NCBI GenBank assembly: GCA_963666995.1
Contig: OY762941.1
Coordinates: 806,001 to 870,000, forward strand
Length of the DNA stretch: 64,000 bases
Direction: 5' to 3'
Source: Syntrophobacter sp963666995
GTDB lineage: Bacteria > Desulfobacterota > Syntrophobacteria > Syntrophobacterales > Syntrophobacteraceae
A program made the translations under genes and the position numbers. The notes below the pieces were generated by a model that ran no database searches, was not told the origin of the DNA, and saw only the letters and a program-made list of their open reading frames with translations. Of the stretch, positions 1 through 9,563 are shown piece by piece (position 1 is the first letter of the stretch; every line of letters starts with the position of its first letter).

Positions 1-623
1 CCGTGCTCAGCCATCAGCATGACCGCATCCTGCCCGGGAGGCAGGATGAACAAGCCCGCATTGAGGGTCTTGTTGATATTGGAGGCGAGCCGGACGATGC
101 AGGGATAGAGTTCCTCGCTTGAACGAATCTCATCGATCTCTCTCGAGATCTCGAAGAGCCTGACCTGTTCTTCCACTTTCCGCTCAAGAGCGCGGTTGAC
201 CGCTTCCAGTTCCTTCCAGACGTTACGTTCCAACTGGAGGCTGAGGTTTTCCAGGAGCAGCTTCCGTTCCTTGGTGACTTTCTCGAGGGTCAACGTCACA
301 TTCTGGAGGGTGAAAGGCTTGGTGAGAAAATCCGAAGCCCCTTTTCTCATGGCCTGGATCGCGTATTCCATCGTTGCAAAGCCGCTCATCATGACCATGG
401 GGATGCTGGGATCCCGTTTTTTGAATGCTTCCAGGAGCTTCAGGCCGTCCATGTCCGGCAATCTGATATCAATGAAGGCACAGTCGAATGATTCCTGCAG
501 GATGGCCAGGTAAGCCTGCTTCCCCGTAACACAGACCCGAACTTTTTCGTGGTCCAGGCGCTGGAGGTATTCTCTGAGCAGATTCCCCAATTCGGTGTCG
601 TCTTCGACAATCAGAATCTTCAT
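1..623 (-). CDS. Response regulator, receiver plus probable GAF domain (3' end outside window)
   Basis: The frame starts at ATG 623 and runs off the left edge. Residues 1-120 form a CheY-like receiver: acidic pocket in MKILIVEDD, phospho-acceptor Asp52 in FIDIRLPDMDG, and the conserved Lys102 in LTKPF. A charged helical linker follows (LEKVTKERKLLLENLSLQLE, then more coiled coil), and then sequence resembling the start of a GAF or signalling domain (LFEISREIDEIRSSEELYP). It probably belongs to a two-component pathway, with a downstream output module or kinase domain beyond the edge. The ribosome binding site is weak. Receiver identity is certain; the output domain is not visible. Confidence 0.85.
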   Translation of the reverse strand, partial: MKILIVEDDTELGNLLREYLQRLDHEKVRVCVTGKQAYLAILQESFDCAFIDIRLPDMDGLKLLEAFKKRDPSIPMVMMSGFATMEYAIQAMRKGASDFLTKPFTLQNVTLTLEKVTKERKLLLENLSLQLERNVWKELEAVNRALERKVEEQVRLFEISREIDEIRSSEELYPCIVRLASNINKTLNAGLFILPPGQDAVMLMAEH

Positions 624-1197
624 GATCTACCGAGCTTCATATCCATTGGGATCCTTCAAAAACCAAGCCCTGCGAACTACTCCCCGACCGGACCTCGGCC
701 ATTCGGGAACTCCGGCCCTTCTGCGTTCCCGCCTCATCCCGAGGGAAGGGACAGCGGGAATGGCCCTCAACCTGCCGAGGATTGGAGGCACTCTTGCCCC
801 CTGCCGCTAAGAAGCGGAAACCACACGAATTTCCCGTATAGACGTCAATCCGGTCAGCGCCTTTTGACATCTGTTTCACCCGATGGGATAGGCTGGTGAA
901 TTTCCGGAAATTCCCGAGATGATTCCTTGGTATTCAGGCATGATTCACATTCGATTTTTGCGACCTTGAGGAAGCAGCGATACCATGCCTCATATTCTAA
1001 TCGAAAACGAGCCGGATAAACTTGAACTTTCTGTATGCGCCAACTAACTTGTCATTCATAAAGGAGTTTCCAGATAACTTTATGGTCAGGAATCGGGAAG
1101 GTCCGGGCAGAGGATATCGTTCTGCATCCTATCCAGGCAGCAAGCGGGGTGCTGAAGACCGATAAGGATTATTTCTTCTTCCAGGCAGAGGAATTCT
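624..1197. other. Divergent intergenic region, no convincing gene
   Basis: About 570 bases separate the response regulator from the acyl-CoA dehydrogenase. It must hold divergent promoters, but I could not assign boxes with confidence. A 20-codon frame at 984-1046 (MPHILIENEPDKLELSVCAN) has no clear ribosome binding site and may be a remnant or chance. A GGAG (1061-1070) lies nearby without a matching frame. Confidence 0.4.
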
Positions 1198-2904
1198 ATG
1201 AACTCAAATACCTTTCTTGAACAGATATACAGGGGAACATTAGACAAAAGAATCTTTCAATCCTTCAGGGTCGTCCAGGACCGCACCAAGATCGACCGGC
1301 TTATGGCAAGGTTTCGGGATCTCCTGGATGAATATCCGGCCGTCACACTGGAAGATGAAGAGACGATCCCGGAGGGCATGTTGAGAAGGATGGGGGATAT
1401 AGGCCTTTTTGGGGTTTCAATCCCCGAGGAATATGGAGGTCTGGGTTTCAACATCTGGGAGTATATGCGGATTGTGGAAGAAATGGTCAGATTGGATATC
1501 ACTGTGGCCATAGTCTCAATCGCCCATTGTTCCATAGGTGTTAAAGGTATCCAGCTCTTCGGCAATGAGACTCAAAAGCAAAAATACCTGAAGCCGGCCG
1601 CCACAGGCAATGTGATCTTCTCCTACGCCCTGACCGAGCCCAGGATCGGCTCCGACGCTCAACGCATCGAGACCCGGGCGGAATTATCCCCCGACGGGAG
1701 ACATTACATTCTGAATGGTGAGAAGGCGTACATCACCAATGCCAACTATGCAGGGGCGCTCACGGTGTTCGCTCAGACGGATTCCAGACGTCCCGGACTA
1801 ATGGGGGCCTTCATCGTGGAAACCGGATGGGAAGGGGTAAAAGTCGGCAAAGACATGCCCAAGATGGGCCTGAAGGCCAGCTCCACCGCGCCCATCCGGT
1901 TCAGGAACGTCCAGGTGCCTGTGGAAAACCTCCTCGGCAATCCCACTGAAGGTTTTAAGATTGCCATGACGGTCCTCAACTACGGACGCCTGGGCCTTGG
2001 CGCAGCCTCCGTGGGCATGATGAACAGCTCTCTTCGGGACATGTTGAAGAGGTCTTCTACAAGAATCCAGTTTCTGGTTCCGATCAACACCTTCCCCCTG
2101 ATACAGGAGAAGCTCGTCAGAGCGCGTGTGAACAGCACGGTAAGCTCAGCCATGAACGACTTCGTCGCATTCATCCTCAACGAAACCCCGCTCATGAATA
2201 CGGCGGTCGAAACGTCACACTGTAAACTGTTCGGGACCACCCGGGCATGGGATACCCTCTACGACGCTCTGCAGGTGGCTGGAGGAGCCGGCTACCTCGC
2301 AACACAGCCGTATGAGAAGCGCATGAGGGACTTCAGGGTCTCTACGGTGTTCGAGGGCACGACGGAAATTCATTCCATCTATCCCGCTCTTTTCCTGCTG
2401 CGGTCAATGAGTAAACAACCGGGGATGACCCTCAAAGACCCGTTGAAGTTCCTCCCGCTCTTGAGAGCCCTTTTGGGACTGAGCCGCTGGGACGTCAAGT
2501 TTGATGTAAAGCTCATGAACGAAGCTCTGAGGCTTACCCGCAGGAACGCAAAAACCATCGCCCGGCTGCTCGTGGGATTTTCCCTTGTTTACGGAGGCAA
2601 GGTGTTCGAGAAGGAATTTCTCCTGCGAAGGATCTCCACGTTAAGCCTTTACCTGTTCGGCCTGCTTTGCCTGCTTGCGAAAATGGCCGGGCAGAGCAGG
2701 ACCGGAGCGGTAGGAAAGGACGACCTGCGCATTCTGGCTTATTTCCTCGAGGAAGCAAAGCAGGCAAGGAAAGCCAATCGCTGGTTCATTGATTCCAGAA
2801 AGGAAATTCTGAACGGCGCCGTATTCCGCGATCTCCTGGCGGAATGGAAAGCCGGGAAGGAACAGCCCCCAGCCCCGGACCGAGGGATTGCTTCCGATCG
2901 TTGA
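1198..2904 (+). CDS. Acyl-CoA dehydrogenase with C-terminal extension
   Basis: Predicted FAD-dependent alpha,beta-dehydrogenation of acyl-CoA, passing electrons to ETF. Visible family motifs are YALTEPRIGSDA (FAD/substrate region), GGAGYLATQPYEKRMRDFRV and VFEGTTEIHSI, in which Glu386 sits where the catalytic base is found in very-long-chain type enzymes. At 568 residues it is about 180 longer than short-chain enzymes. The extra C-terminal region, after about residue 400, is hydrophobic and basic, as in VLCAD/ACAD9-like proteins that associate with the membrane. ATG 1198 follows GAGG at good spacing. It converges on fabD. The exact chain length of the substrate cannot be read. Confidence 0.88.
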   Translation: MNSNTFLEQIYRGTLDKRIFQSFRVVQDRTKIDRLMARFRDLLDEYPAVTLEDEETIPEGMLRRMGDIGLFGVSIPEEYGGLGFNIWEYMRIVEEMVRLDITVAIVSIAHCSIGVKGIQLFGNETQKQKYLKPAATGNVIFSYALTEPRIGSDAQRIETRAELSPDGRHYILNGEKAYITNANYAGALTVFAQTDSRRPGLMGAFIVETGWEGVKVGKDMPKMGLKASSTAPIRFRNVQVPVENLLGNPTEGFKIAMTVLNYGRLGLGAASVGMMNSSLRDMLKRSSTRIQFLVPINTFPLIQEKLVRARVNSTVSSAMNDFVAFILNETPLMNTAVETSHCKLFGTTRAWDTLYDALQVAGGAGYLATQPYEKRMRDFRVSTVFEGTTEIHSIYPALFLLRSMSKQPGMTLKDPLKFLPLLRALLGLSRWDVKFDVKLMNEALRLTRRNAKTIARLLVGFSLVYGGKVFEKEFLLRRISTLSLYLFGLLCLLAKMAGQSRTGAVGKDDLRILAYFLEEAKQARKANRWFIDSRKEILNGAVFRDLLAEWKAGKEQPPAPDRGIASDR

Positions 2905-2964
2905 GCCGCAACGCGGAGGAAGCCGAAAAATCACACGGGGAAGAACAGCCCCTCCCCGCTCCTC

Positions 2965-3885
2965 TCACTGATTGGCCTGCAGAAAGGTTGTGAGACTGGC
3001 AGGGTCTTCCACGTTGAGAACTTCCACATTGCGGTCGATCCGGCGCATGAGCCCTCTTAAGATCTTTTTGGGACCCACTTCCACGAAGTGGTCATGGCCG
3101 GCTTCGATCAGCCGTTCCATCGAATAGCGCCAGAGTACCGGACTGCAGATTTGATCGAGCAGCTTCTGGGGAGCTTCGTAGGCGCTGTGCAAGGGAAGAG
3201 CATCAACGTTGTTGATAACCGGGATCTGAGGGTCACTGAATTTGCATTCCCTGATGTAGGGTTCAAATTTCTGCTTGGCCAGGAGCATGCACCGGCTGTG
3301 CCATGGGCCGCTCACGTTAAGCCTCATGCATTTCTTGGCCCCTGCTTCATCGCTGAGAGCTATGGCCTGTCTGATCGGCTCATCAGCACCGGTGATGATG
3401 ATTTGCTCGGCACAATTGACATTGGCGACCTCAACACCGCACTCGAGACAGATTTCCCTGATCTTGTCCTCATCCAGATCCATGATTGCGGCCATAGCGC
3501 CCGGTTCCAGGTCGGCCGCCTCCTGCATGAAAATGCCCCGCCATTTGACCAGGTTGAGTACATCCTTCAGGTCGAGGACCCCGGCGACATACAGGGCGCT
3601 GTATTCTCCGAGGCTGTGGCCCGCAGAGGCCATGGGGTAAATCTCGTGCAACTGAAGCACGGTGAAGCACGCCAGATTCATGACCGTGACGGCAGGCTGG
3701 ACGTTGTCCGTAAGTACCAGAACCTCCTCAGGTCCTTCAAAGCACAGTTTGGCAATATCCATGCCCAGCATATCGCTCGCCTGAGAAAACAACTCCCGAA
3801 CTTCGCTGTAACTCTCGAAAAACTCACGCCCCATCCCTACATATTGTGAACCCTGGCCAGGAAAGAGAAAAACCCAATCCTTCAT
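2965..3885 (-). CDS. fabD: Malonyl-CoA:ACP transacylase
   Basis: Loads malonyl from CoA onto acyl carrier protein for fatty acid synthesis. The protein has the N-terminal FPGQGSQYVGMG motif, the nucleophile elbow GHSLGEYSAL with Ser91, Arg116 in VKWRG that binds the malonyl carboxylate, and His196 in GPWHS. Its 306 residues are normal for FabD. ATG 3885 is preceded by GGAGCG. No other fab genes or acpP are adjacent, so it stands apart from a fatty acid cluster. The specificity-determining residues fit a malonyl transferase rather than a polyketide extender enzyme, but that was not tested. Confidence 0.93.
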   Translation of the reverse strand: MKDWVFLFPGQGSQYVGMGREFFESYSEVRELFSQASDMLGMDIAKLCFEGPEEVLVLTDNVQPAVTVMNLACFTVLQLHEIYPMASAGHSLGEYSALYVAGVLDLKDVLNLVKWRGIFMQEAADLEPGAMAAIMDLDEDKIREICLECGVEVANVNCAEQIIITGADEPIRQAIALSDEAGAKKCMRLNVSGPWHSRCMLLAKQKFEPYIRECKFSDPQIPVINNVDALPLHSAYEAPQKLLDQICSPVLWRYSMERLIEAGHDHFVEVGPKKILRGLMRRIDRNVEVLNVEDPASLTTFLQANQ

Positions 3886-4328
3886 TCCGGCGCTCCTTTC
3901 GATTCAATAACCCGGTGTCACGTTCCACAACACAACATCAGGCCCTTCGGGTTTCGCCACGTCGAACTGCAGATGAAGAAACATGTCGACAAAATTGATT
4001 CAATCCAGCCGATCCACTGCCCAAGCCCTATCCGTGAGGGAAATCCCAGCGGTTTTCCTTGAGACCGATCAGTGATACGTTAACAGCTTATATTAGCACA
4101 AATGGGATTCCCAGCAAACGAAGAAATCGGGAAAGGAGGCATCGAGGCTTCAGGCCACGACCGTCCGCAGCCTCGGGGGGGGCGGTCATGTTCGGCGGGA
4201 GCCGTAATTGCCCGGGAGAAAAAAATGCTTTCGAGTTAGACTTGATTCCTGATAGAATATATATTTATGCATGAACTGAAACAGAATAAGACTACCCCAC
4301 TTAGAGTTGAACATACAGGAGAAAATAG
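3886..4328. other. Divergent intergenic region between fabD and mlaC-like gene
   Basis: About 440 bases with no supported gene. The AT-rich stretch near 4240-4275, just before the mlaC-like gene, is the likeliest promoter region, but no box pair with correct spacing stood out. A 71-codon frame at 4059-4274 shows no domain-like sequence and no ribosome binding site. Confidence 0.4.
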
Positions 4329-4964
4329 ATGTTGTCCAAGATCGTTAGAGGCATTTTCCGTATCGGTTGCGTCTCATTTCTGCTTTTTGCATCGATTTCC
4401 TTGCAGGCACGGGCAGCTTCCGATCCTCCGCTGACCGTCATTAAGTCCGGAACGGAACAGGCTCTGCAGATATTGAGGAGCTCTCAATCGGGTCAGGCTG
4501 CAAAGGTCAGAGAGCGCAGAGCGGAAATTATGATAATCGTTGATAAATATTTCAATTTCAACGAAATGGCCAGGCGTGCGCTGGGAAGGCCGTGGAAAGA
4601 TCAGCCTCCTGAAAAGCAGAAGGAATTCGTGAGTCTTTTTAAAGACCTGTTGTTCAACACCTATATCGATAAAGTGGAAACCTATACGGAGTCAAACGAA
4701 AAGTTTTCCTACGATAAAGAGTCCCTCGACGGAGACTATGCTACCGTCAATACCCGCATTCTCGGGTACAAGAACACCGACGTAAGGGTTGACTACCGGC
4801 TTCGATTCGAAAACGGCGAATGGAAAGTCTATGACGTCGTGGTTGAAGGAATCAGTCTCGTTGAGAACTACCGGAGTCAGTTCGCCTCGATTCTCTCGAG
4901 CGGGTCCTTCGACGGCCTGCTGAAACGGATGCGCGAAAAAGTTTCCGAGCAAACTCGTTCTTGA
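4329..4964 (+). CDS. MlaC/Ttg2D-family periplasmic phospholipid-binding protein
   Basis: Residues 1-29 are a signal peptide (basic start, FLLFASISLQARA cleavage region). The mature part matches the MlaC fold: repeated charged helices, FNEMARRALGRPWKDQPPEK, then the beta-rich part with VDYRLRFENGEWKVYDVVVEGISLV (shown here in pieces of the family signature GxWKVYDVxxEGxSLV). MlaC proteins shuttle phospholipids between outer and inner membrane transport complexes, which implies a Gram-negative envelope. Unlike classic mla operons, no MlaD, E or F gene is adjacent, so it is an orphan or serves a remote ABC system. The downstream RadC gene follows immediately. Confidence 0.85.
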   Translation: MLSKIVRGIFRIGCVSFLLFASISLQARAASDPPLTVIKSGTEQALQILRSSQSGQAAKVRERRAEIMIIVDKYFNFNEMARRALGRPWKDQPPEKQKEFVSLFKDLLFNTYIDKVETYTESNEKFSYDKESLDGDYATVNTRILGYKNTDVRVDYRLRFENGEWKVYDVVVEGISLVENYRSQFASILSSGSFDGLLKRMREKVSEQTRS

Positions 4965-4996
4965 AACCGGTGAACCTTCGACGGCGGTGTAGATCC

Positions 4997-5674
4997 ATGG
5001 AAATCGGCAACGAGGGGCACCGGACGCGCCTGAGAGAACGTTTCGGCCGATGCGGCCTGGATGGATTCCATGACCATGAGGTCCTGGAACTATTGCTTTC
5101 GTATGCCATCCCCAGGAAGGACATCAAGCCGCTCGCCAAGGAGCTTCTCTCAAAATTCGCCAGTCTCGCCGCAGTCCTCGATGCTCCGGCGGCCGCTCTG
5201 CAGCAGGTTCCAGGAATCGGGTCCCATGCGTCCACTCTCATCTGCCTCATTCCACGGCTTTTTGGAAGGTATCAGGAGAGCCGGTGGTGCCAAAGCCAGA
5301 CTTTCGATTCCGCCCAGGGAGCCGTTTCCTACTTATCGGCCAGACTCGGCACCGAAAGGACCGAAAAATTCTGTGTCCTTGCGCTGAACAGCAAGAACGA
5401 TCTCATTGAAATGGAAGAAATACAGAGAGGGAGCGTCAACCGGACAGCCGTATTTCCCCGGCTGGTTGTCGAAGCCGGCCTGAAGCACCGCGCAACAGCC
5501 GTCATCCTGGCTCACAATCACCCCGGCGGCGATCCGAAGCCGTCAGCCGCCGATCAGCAGCTTACGCGCAAGCTCAAAAGAATTTTGAACGATCTGGACA
5601 TTGTCGTCCACGACCATATCATCATTGCAGGTCCCAAGTATTATTCTTTCGCTGAACACGGAGCGCTGGAGTGA
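4997..5674 (+). CDS. radC: RadC family JAB/MPN domain protein
   Basis: An N-terminal helix-hairpin-helix-like region (residues 1-90, with LQQVPGIGSHAS) is followed by a JAB1/MPN metallopeptidase-like domain with the metal motif AHNHPGGDPKPSAAD. RadC proteins are widespread and often linked to DNA repair, but their biochemical role is unsettled. ATG 4997 gives 225 residues and the usual family N-terminus (GHRTRLRERF). A TTG at 4961 overlapping the end of the upstream gene would add 12 residues and cannot be excluded. The stop overlaps the GTG start of the next gene by four bases, suggesting translational coupling. Confidence 0.9.
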   Translation: MEIGNEGHRTRLRERFGRCGLDGFHDHEVLELLLSYAIPRKDIKPLAKELLSKFASLAAVLDAPAAALQQVPGIGSHASTLICLIPRLFGRYQESRWCQSQTFDSAQGAVSYLSARLGTERTEKFCVLALNSKNDLIEMEEIQRGSVNRTAVFPRLVVEAGLKHRATAVILAHNHPGGDPKPSAADQQLTRKLKRILNDLDIVVHDHIIIAGPKYYSFAEHGALE

Positions 5675-6687
5675 ATCCGAAATCCATGCAGGCCATAGTT
5701 GTACGGGGAACCGGGAAGATCGGCGACTGGAACGAACTGTCCTTCGAAGAGGCCCCCCGCCCCGGGATCGAAGAAAATGAGGTGCTCGTTAAGGTCGAAG
5801 CCTGTTCGGTGAACCGCGCCGATCTGCTCCAGAGGCGAGGGCTCTACCCTCCCCCACCCGGCGCATCGTCGATCCTCGGCCTGGACTTTTCCGGCTCCGT
5901 CGTCGAAAAGGGTCCCCGGGTAAAGGCTTTGGGGCTGCACGACCGGGTCTTCGGAATCACCGCCGGAGGCGGTTACGGCAGGTATGCGGCGGTGCCGGAA
6001 GATCACCTGGTGCCGATTCCCGACAGGCTGACCTTCGTTGAGGCGGCAGCGGCAGCGGAGGTTTTCTTTACCGCTTTTCTCAACGTTTTCCTGGAAGCCG
6101 ACATCCAGCCGGGAGAAAGCCTGCTCATCCATGGAGGAGGGAGCGGGGTGGGGACCGCCGCGATACAGCTCGCAAGGGAATCCGGGGTATCCGTAATCAT
6201 CACGGCCGGTTCATCGGACAAAATACGCAGATGTCTCGATCTCGGCGCTTCCCACGGTATCAACTACAACGAGACGGATTTCGCGCCGGAAGTCCTCAAG
6301 GTCACGGGAAACAGGGGGGTCGATGTAATTCTCGACTGGATAGGCGCATCCTATCTCGGGAAGCACCTGAAGATCCTCAAATCCCGCGGCCGCCTGGTTT
6401 TGATCGGGCTGATGGGCGGGACCAAGGCAGAGATCCAGTTGCCTCTCGTTCTGAGCAAGAGACTCAGGATCATCGGGTCGGTCCTGCGCAGCCGGTCATT
6501 TGCCGAAAAGGCCGAATTGACGAGGGCTTTCAGGGAGCGTGTCCTTCCATTGCTGGAATCCGGAAGGGTCCGCGCGATCGTGGACCGGGTGTATTCCATC
6601 CGGGCCGCGGAAGAGGCCCATCAGTATATGCGGGAAGGAAATCATTTCGGCAAAATCGTTCTGTCCTGGGAAGGACAGTCCGAATAG
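5671..6687 (+). CDS. NAD(P)H:quinone oxidoreductase, zinc-independent MDR family
   Basis: A medium-chain dehydrogenase/reductase of 338 residues, close to the PIG3/TP53I3-like quinone reductases. It has an N-terminal GroES-like domain (VNRADLLQRRGLYPPPPGAS) and a Rossmann domain with GGGSGVGTAAIQLA for NAD(P)H. The structural and catalytic zinc cysteines of alcohol dehydrogenases are absent, which fits a quinone or enal reductase. The GTG start overlaps the radC stop; ATG 5686 is an alternative. The substrate is unknown. Confidence 0.86.
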   Translation: MNPKSMQAIVVRGTGKIGDWNELSFEEAPRPGIEENEVLVKVEACSVNRADLLQRRGLYPPPPGASSILGLDFSGSVVEKGPRVKALGLHDRVFGITAGGGYGRYAAVPEDHLVPIPDRLTFVEAAAAAEVFFTAFLNVFLEADIQPGESLLIHGGGSGVGTAAIQLARESGVSVIITAGSSDKIRRCLDLGASHGINYNETDFAPEVLKVTGNRGVDVILDWIGASYLGKHLKILKSRGRLVLIGLMGGTKAEIQLPLVLSKRLRIIGSVLRSRSFAEKAELTRAFRERVLPLLESGRVRAIVDRVYSIRAAEEAHQYMREGNHFGKIVLSWEGQSE

Positions 6688-6730
6688 GCGCGGGCTGATC
6701 GTTTTCGGCGTCCGCGATCCGGAGCGTACC

Positions 6731-7519
6731 GTGAATGACTGGATTGCACTGGAAGACGTATCTTTCGTCCGCAGGGGGCGTCTGATACTGGATCGAATCA
6801 ACTGGACCATTTCTCCCGGAGACAATTGGGTTGTCCTCGGCGCGAACGGCTCCGGCAAGACCACTCTGCTCCAGCTCCTGGCGGGATACCTGTGGCCCAC
6901 GAGAGGGAAGATCACCGTTCTTGGAGAACGGTTCGGCCACACCGACCTTCGCGAACTCCGGAAGAAGATAGGCTGGGTGGGATCATTTCTTGAAGCCCAG
7001 ATCCCTTCATCTCAAAAACCGATCGATCTCATCGTGAGCGGCAAATTTGCATCGATCGGCATCTTCGAGCAACCCGACGAGGAAGATTACAGAAAGGCCA
7101 ATGAACTTGCCGGACGGCTGAAGTGTGAAGGAATCCTGGACCTTCCCTACGGAGTGCTTTCGCAGGGGGAAAAACAGCGGCTGCTTATCGCCCGCGCGCT
7201 GATCCACCAGCCCCAACTGCTGATCCTCGACGAACCTTGCGCCGGCCTGGATCTCGTGTCCAGAGAGCAGTTGCTGCAGACTTTGCAGCACCTGAGCAAG
7301 GCCCCGGATGCTCCCGCAATGGTGCTCGTCACGCACCACCTGGCAGAAATCATGCCCTCCTTCAACCATGTGTTCCTTTTGAAGGCCGGACGCAAGCTTG
7401 CCTCGGGGAAAAAGGCCGACCTCCTGAGGTCGGCGCTTCTCACCGAACTCTTCGGAATTCCGATCGATGTGCTTGACGATGGAGGGCGCTACTGGACAAA
7501 GACGCATCTCGTGAAATGA
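6731..7519 (+). CDS. ABC transporter ATP-binding protein, single domain
   Basis: The 262-residue protein has Walker A GANGSGKTT, Q-loop region, signature LSQGEKQR, Walker B LLILDEP, D-loop and the H-switch LVTHHLAEI. Its order and spacing resemble COG1119-type (ModF-like) ATPases. No permease or binding protein is adjacent, so the partner is unknown. GTG 6731 is chosen because GGAG lies six bases upstream and the sequence from there is conserved-like (NDWIALEDVSF). The frame is open further upstream into the previous gene but lacks family sequence. It ends one base before the stop of the convergent neighbour. Confidence 0.87.
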   Translation: MNDWIALEDVSFVRRGRLILDRINWTISPGDNWVVLGANGSGKTTLLQLLAGYLWPTRGKITVLGERFGHTDLRELRKKIGWVGSFLEAQIPSSQKPIDLIVSGKFASIGIFEQPDEEDYRKANELAGRLKCEGILDLPYGVLSQGEKQRLLIARALIHQPQLLILDEPCAGLDLVSREQLLQTLQHLSKAPDAPAMVLVTHHLAEIMPSFNHVFLLKAGRKLASGKKADLLRSALLTELFGIPIDVLDDGGRYWTKTHLVK

Positions 7520-8341
7520 TCATGGGGCGCCTGACTTAAGGGCGGCTCTCGCGGCATAACGGGCCTGGACCCGGCGCAGGGCTTCCGGGGCATCCACGCC
7601 GCTTACTTCTTCTTCGGGCGCTTCTTCCACTCCGATGGACAGGTTGTCGGAACGCATGAGTTCCACCAGGTCCGTCAGGAAATATTCCTCCACGGTGATC
7701 CATTCGTTTCCCCGTTTCTTCCGGACTTGATGGGCTTTCTTTGCCAGCGGTTCCAGATACCGAACGAGCACGGACCGCCTGGCCGCATAGACGCCCGCAT
7801 TGCAGTACAGAAGACGGGCCTGTTCCCGGGGAGGGAGGTTATGCCAGTACTTCCATTCCACGATACGCAGCACCCTGTTTCCATCCATCTCCAGCATTCC
7901 ATACTGGGCCTTGTCCTGCGGCACGAACGCCAGGACCATGAAGTCGTGTTCGCTCAGCCCGCCGATCAGCCGCCGGTAGGTGGGCGCTTCAATCAGCGGC
8001 ACATCGCCCATCGTGATAATGACCGACTGTTCCCGGGCCGAACTGAGGAAAGGGGATGCGGCGAGGAGCGCACCACCGGTCCCGTTGGTGCAAGGCTGAT
8101 CGAGAAATGAAACTTGGAAGCCTTTCAATGCGGCTTTCACGTCATCCGCACGGTGATTCACCACGATGCCCTTCGGGCCGGGCGGAAGATTATCGAGGAC
8201 TTCCAGCAGAATCGGCCGGCATCCTTCATAGAGTGAGTCCCCCGGAACGAGTGGGAGCAATGTCTTGTTGCCCTCATAGCCGGTCATCCGGGTTCCCTTG
8301 CCGGCCGCGAAAATAACGCTTGCAACATTCTTCTCAGTCAA
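7520..8341 (-). CDS. GlmU-N-terminal-like nucleotidyltransferase
   Basis: A nucleotide sugar pyrophosphorylase fold of 273 residues with the signature SVIFAAGKGTRM (nucleotide-binding loop), DQPCTNGTGGALLAA and the metal-binding MGDVPLI. This matches the N-terminal uridyltransferase half of GlmU. The left-handed beta-helix acetyltransferase half of GlmU is missing, so it is a stand-alone pyrophosphorylase; the sugar cannot be determined. It lies 85 bases downstream of mltG on the same strand, so the two may be co-transcribed in envelope synthesis. Confidence 0.8.
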   Translation of the reverse strand: MTEKNVASVIFAAGKGTRMTGYEGNKTLLPLVPGDSLYEGCRPILLEVLDNLPPGPKGIVVNHRADDVKAALKGFQVSFLDQPCTNGTGGALLAASPFLSSAREQSVIITMGDVPLIEAPTYRRLIGGLSEHDFMVLAFVPQDKAQYGMLEMDGNRVLRIVEWKYWHNLPPREQARLLYCNAGVYAARRSVLVRYLEPLAKKAHQVRKKRGNEWITVEEYFLTDLVELMRSDNLSIGVEEAPEEEVSGVDAPEALRRVQARYAARAALKSGAP

Positions 8342-8426
8342 CTCGGTCTTCTCCTCGATCTCACTATCGGTTCTTCATGCCCTCGCGGGCGATTGCCTTC
8401 CTCGCTCACCCTCCGGACCGGCCAAT

Positions 8427-9563
8427 TCACTCCGACCCGCCGACCGTGCCGGAAGACGCCGGCTTCTCGTTTTCCTGTTCTTCCGGAGGCTCCGCCGAAA
8501 CTGCGGGGTTGCGCTGCGGTTCGGTGCTGGAGCCGGCCCGATCGGTCAGGCCTTTCCGCTTTTCGATGAACTGTGAGACGGCTTGCTGATGTTCCGACAG
8601 GGTTTCCGAAAAATGATGCGATCCGTCATTGTTGCTCACGAAATAGAGATAACGGACGTGTCCCGGGAAAAAGGCGGCGTGCAGCGATCTGGCTCCGGGG
8701 TTGCATATGGGTCCGATCGGCAAACCTTTTTTCTGGTAGGTATTGTAGGGACTTTGCCGCTTGAGATGAGCTGCCGTGACCGGTCCGGAAAAATCCGGGA
8801 TGTCGTACACAGCCGTCGGATCGCTTTGCAGGGGCATATTGAGCTTCAACCGATTATAGAACACGGCGGCAATGAGCGGCCGTTCCGAATCGATGACGGC
8901 CTCTTTTTCTATCATCGAGGCCACAATGACGATGTCGTTGAGATCATAGCCCAGGGCTTCCGAGCGTTTCTGCCAGTCATCGGGTAGATGCCGCCGGAAC
9001 TGAGTGACCATGGCCTTGAGGATCTGAGCGCCATTGATGGGCTTTTTGAACACGTAAGTTTCGGGGAAAAGATAGCCTTCGAGGCCGGAGACCTGCAGTC
9101 CGAGGCCATTGATGCATTCTCCGTCTTTTACAAGCCGCAGAACCTCAGCTTCCGGGACCAACCCTTTCTGGTCGAGGATCCTGGCCACATCCCGAACCGT
9201 TGAACCTTCGGGCAGAGTGGCGGTGTAGAGTATGACCCGTCCATGGACAACCTGGTCGAGAATCTGGTCTGGTTTCGAGAGTGGGACGAAGGCGTATTCA
9301 CCCGCCTGGAGTTTCTGGACGGATCTGCGAAACCAGCTCAGCAGGTAGAATTCCTGCGCGTTTGACACTACACCGTTTTCATAGAGAAGCTGCGCTACGG
9401 ATGGACCGCTCATTCCCGGCTGGATATAAAGCTTGCGTATCTCCCGCGTCTGACTGCCCGGCAACTGTGTAAAGAGCCAGAGATGAAACGCGGTGAAACC
9501 CAACGCAAGCAGTATCACACCGGAGAATCCGGCCAGTAGAAATGCTCCAGCTTTTCGGCTCAT
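8427..9563 (-). CDS. mltG: Endolytic transglycosylase MltG (YceG)
   Basis: Cleaves nascent glycan strands at the inner membrane. It has one N-terminal membrane helix (AFLLAGFSGVILLALGFTAF), a LysM-like region (IQPGMSGPSVAQLLYENGVV) and the YceG catalytic domain with the catalytic Glu in VASMIEKEA and the QSDPTAVYD and IGPICNPG motifs. The start ATG 9563 has GAAGGA at good spacing; an upstream ATG at 9599 has none. A low-complexity Pro/Glu/Ser tail after residue 340 is an extension beyond the domain. 378 residues. Confidence 0.92.
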   Translation of the reverse strand: MSRKAGAFLLAGFSGVILLALGFTAFHLWLFTQLPGSQTREIRKLYIQPGMSGPSVAQLLYENGVVSNAQEFYLLSWFRRSVQKLQAGEYAFVPLSKPDQILDQVVHGRVILYTATLPEGSTVRDVARILDQKGLVPEAEVLRLVKDGECINGLGLQVSGLEGYLFPETYVFKKPINGAQILKAMVTQFRRHLPDDWQKRSEALGYDLNDIVIVASMIEKEAVIDSERPLIAAVFYNRLKLNMPLQSDPTAVYDIPDFSGPVTAAHLKRQSPYNTYQKKGLPIGPICNPGARSLHAAFFPGHVRYLYFVSNNDGSHHFSETLSEHQQAVSQFIEKRKGLTDRAGSSTEPQRNPAVSAEPPEEQENEKPASSGTVGGSE

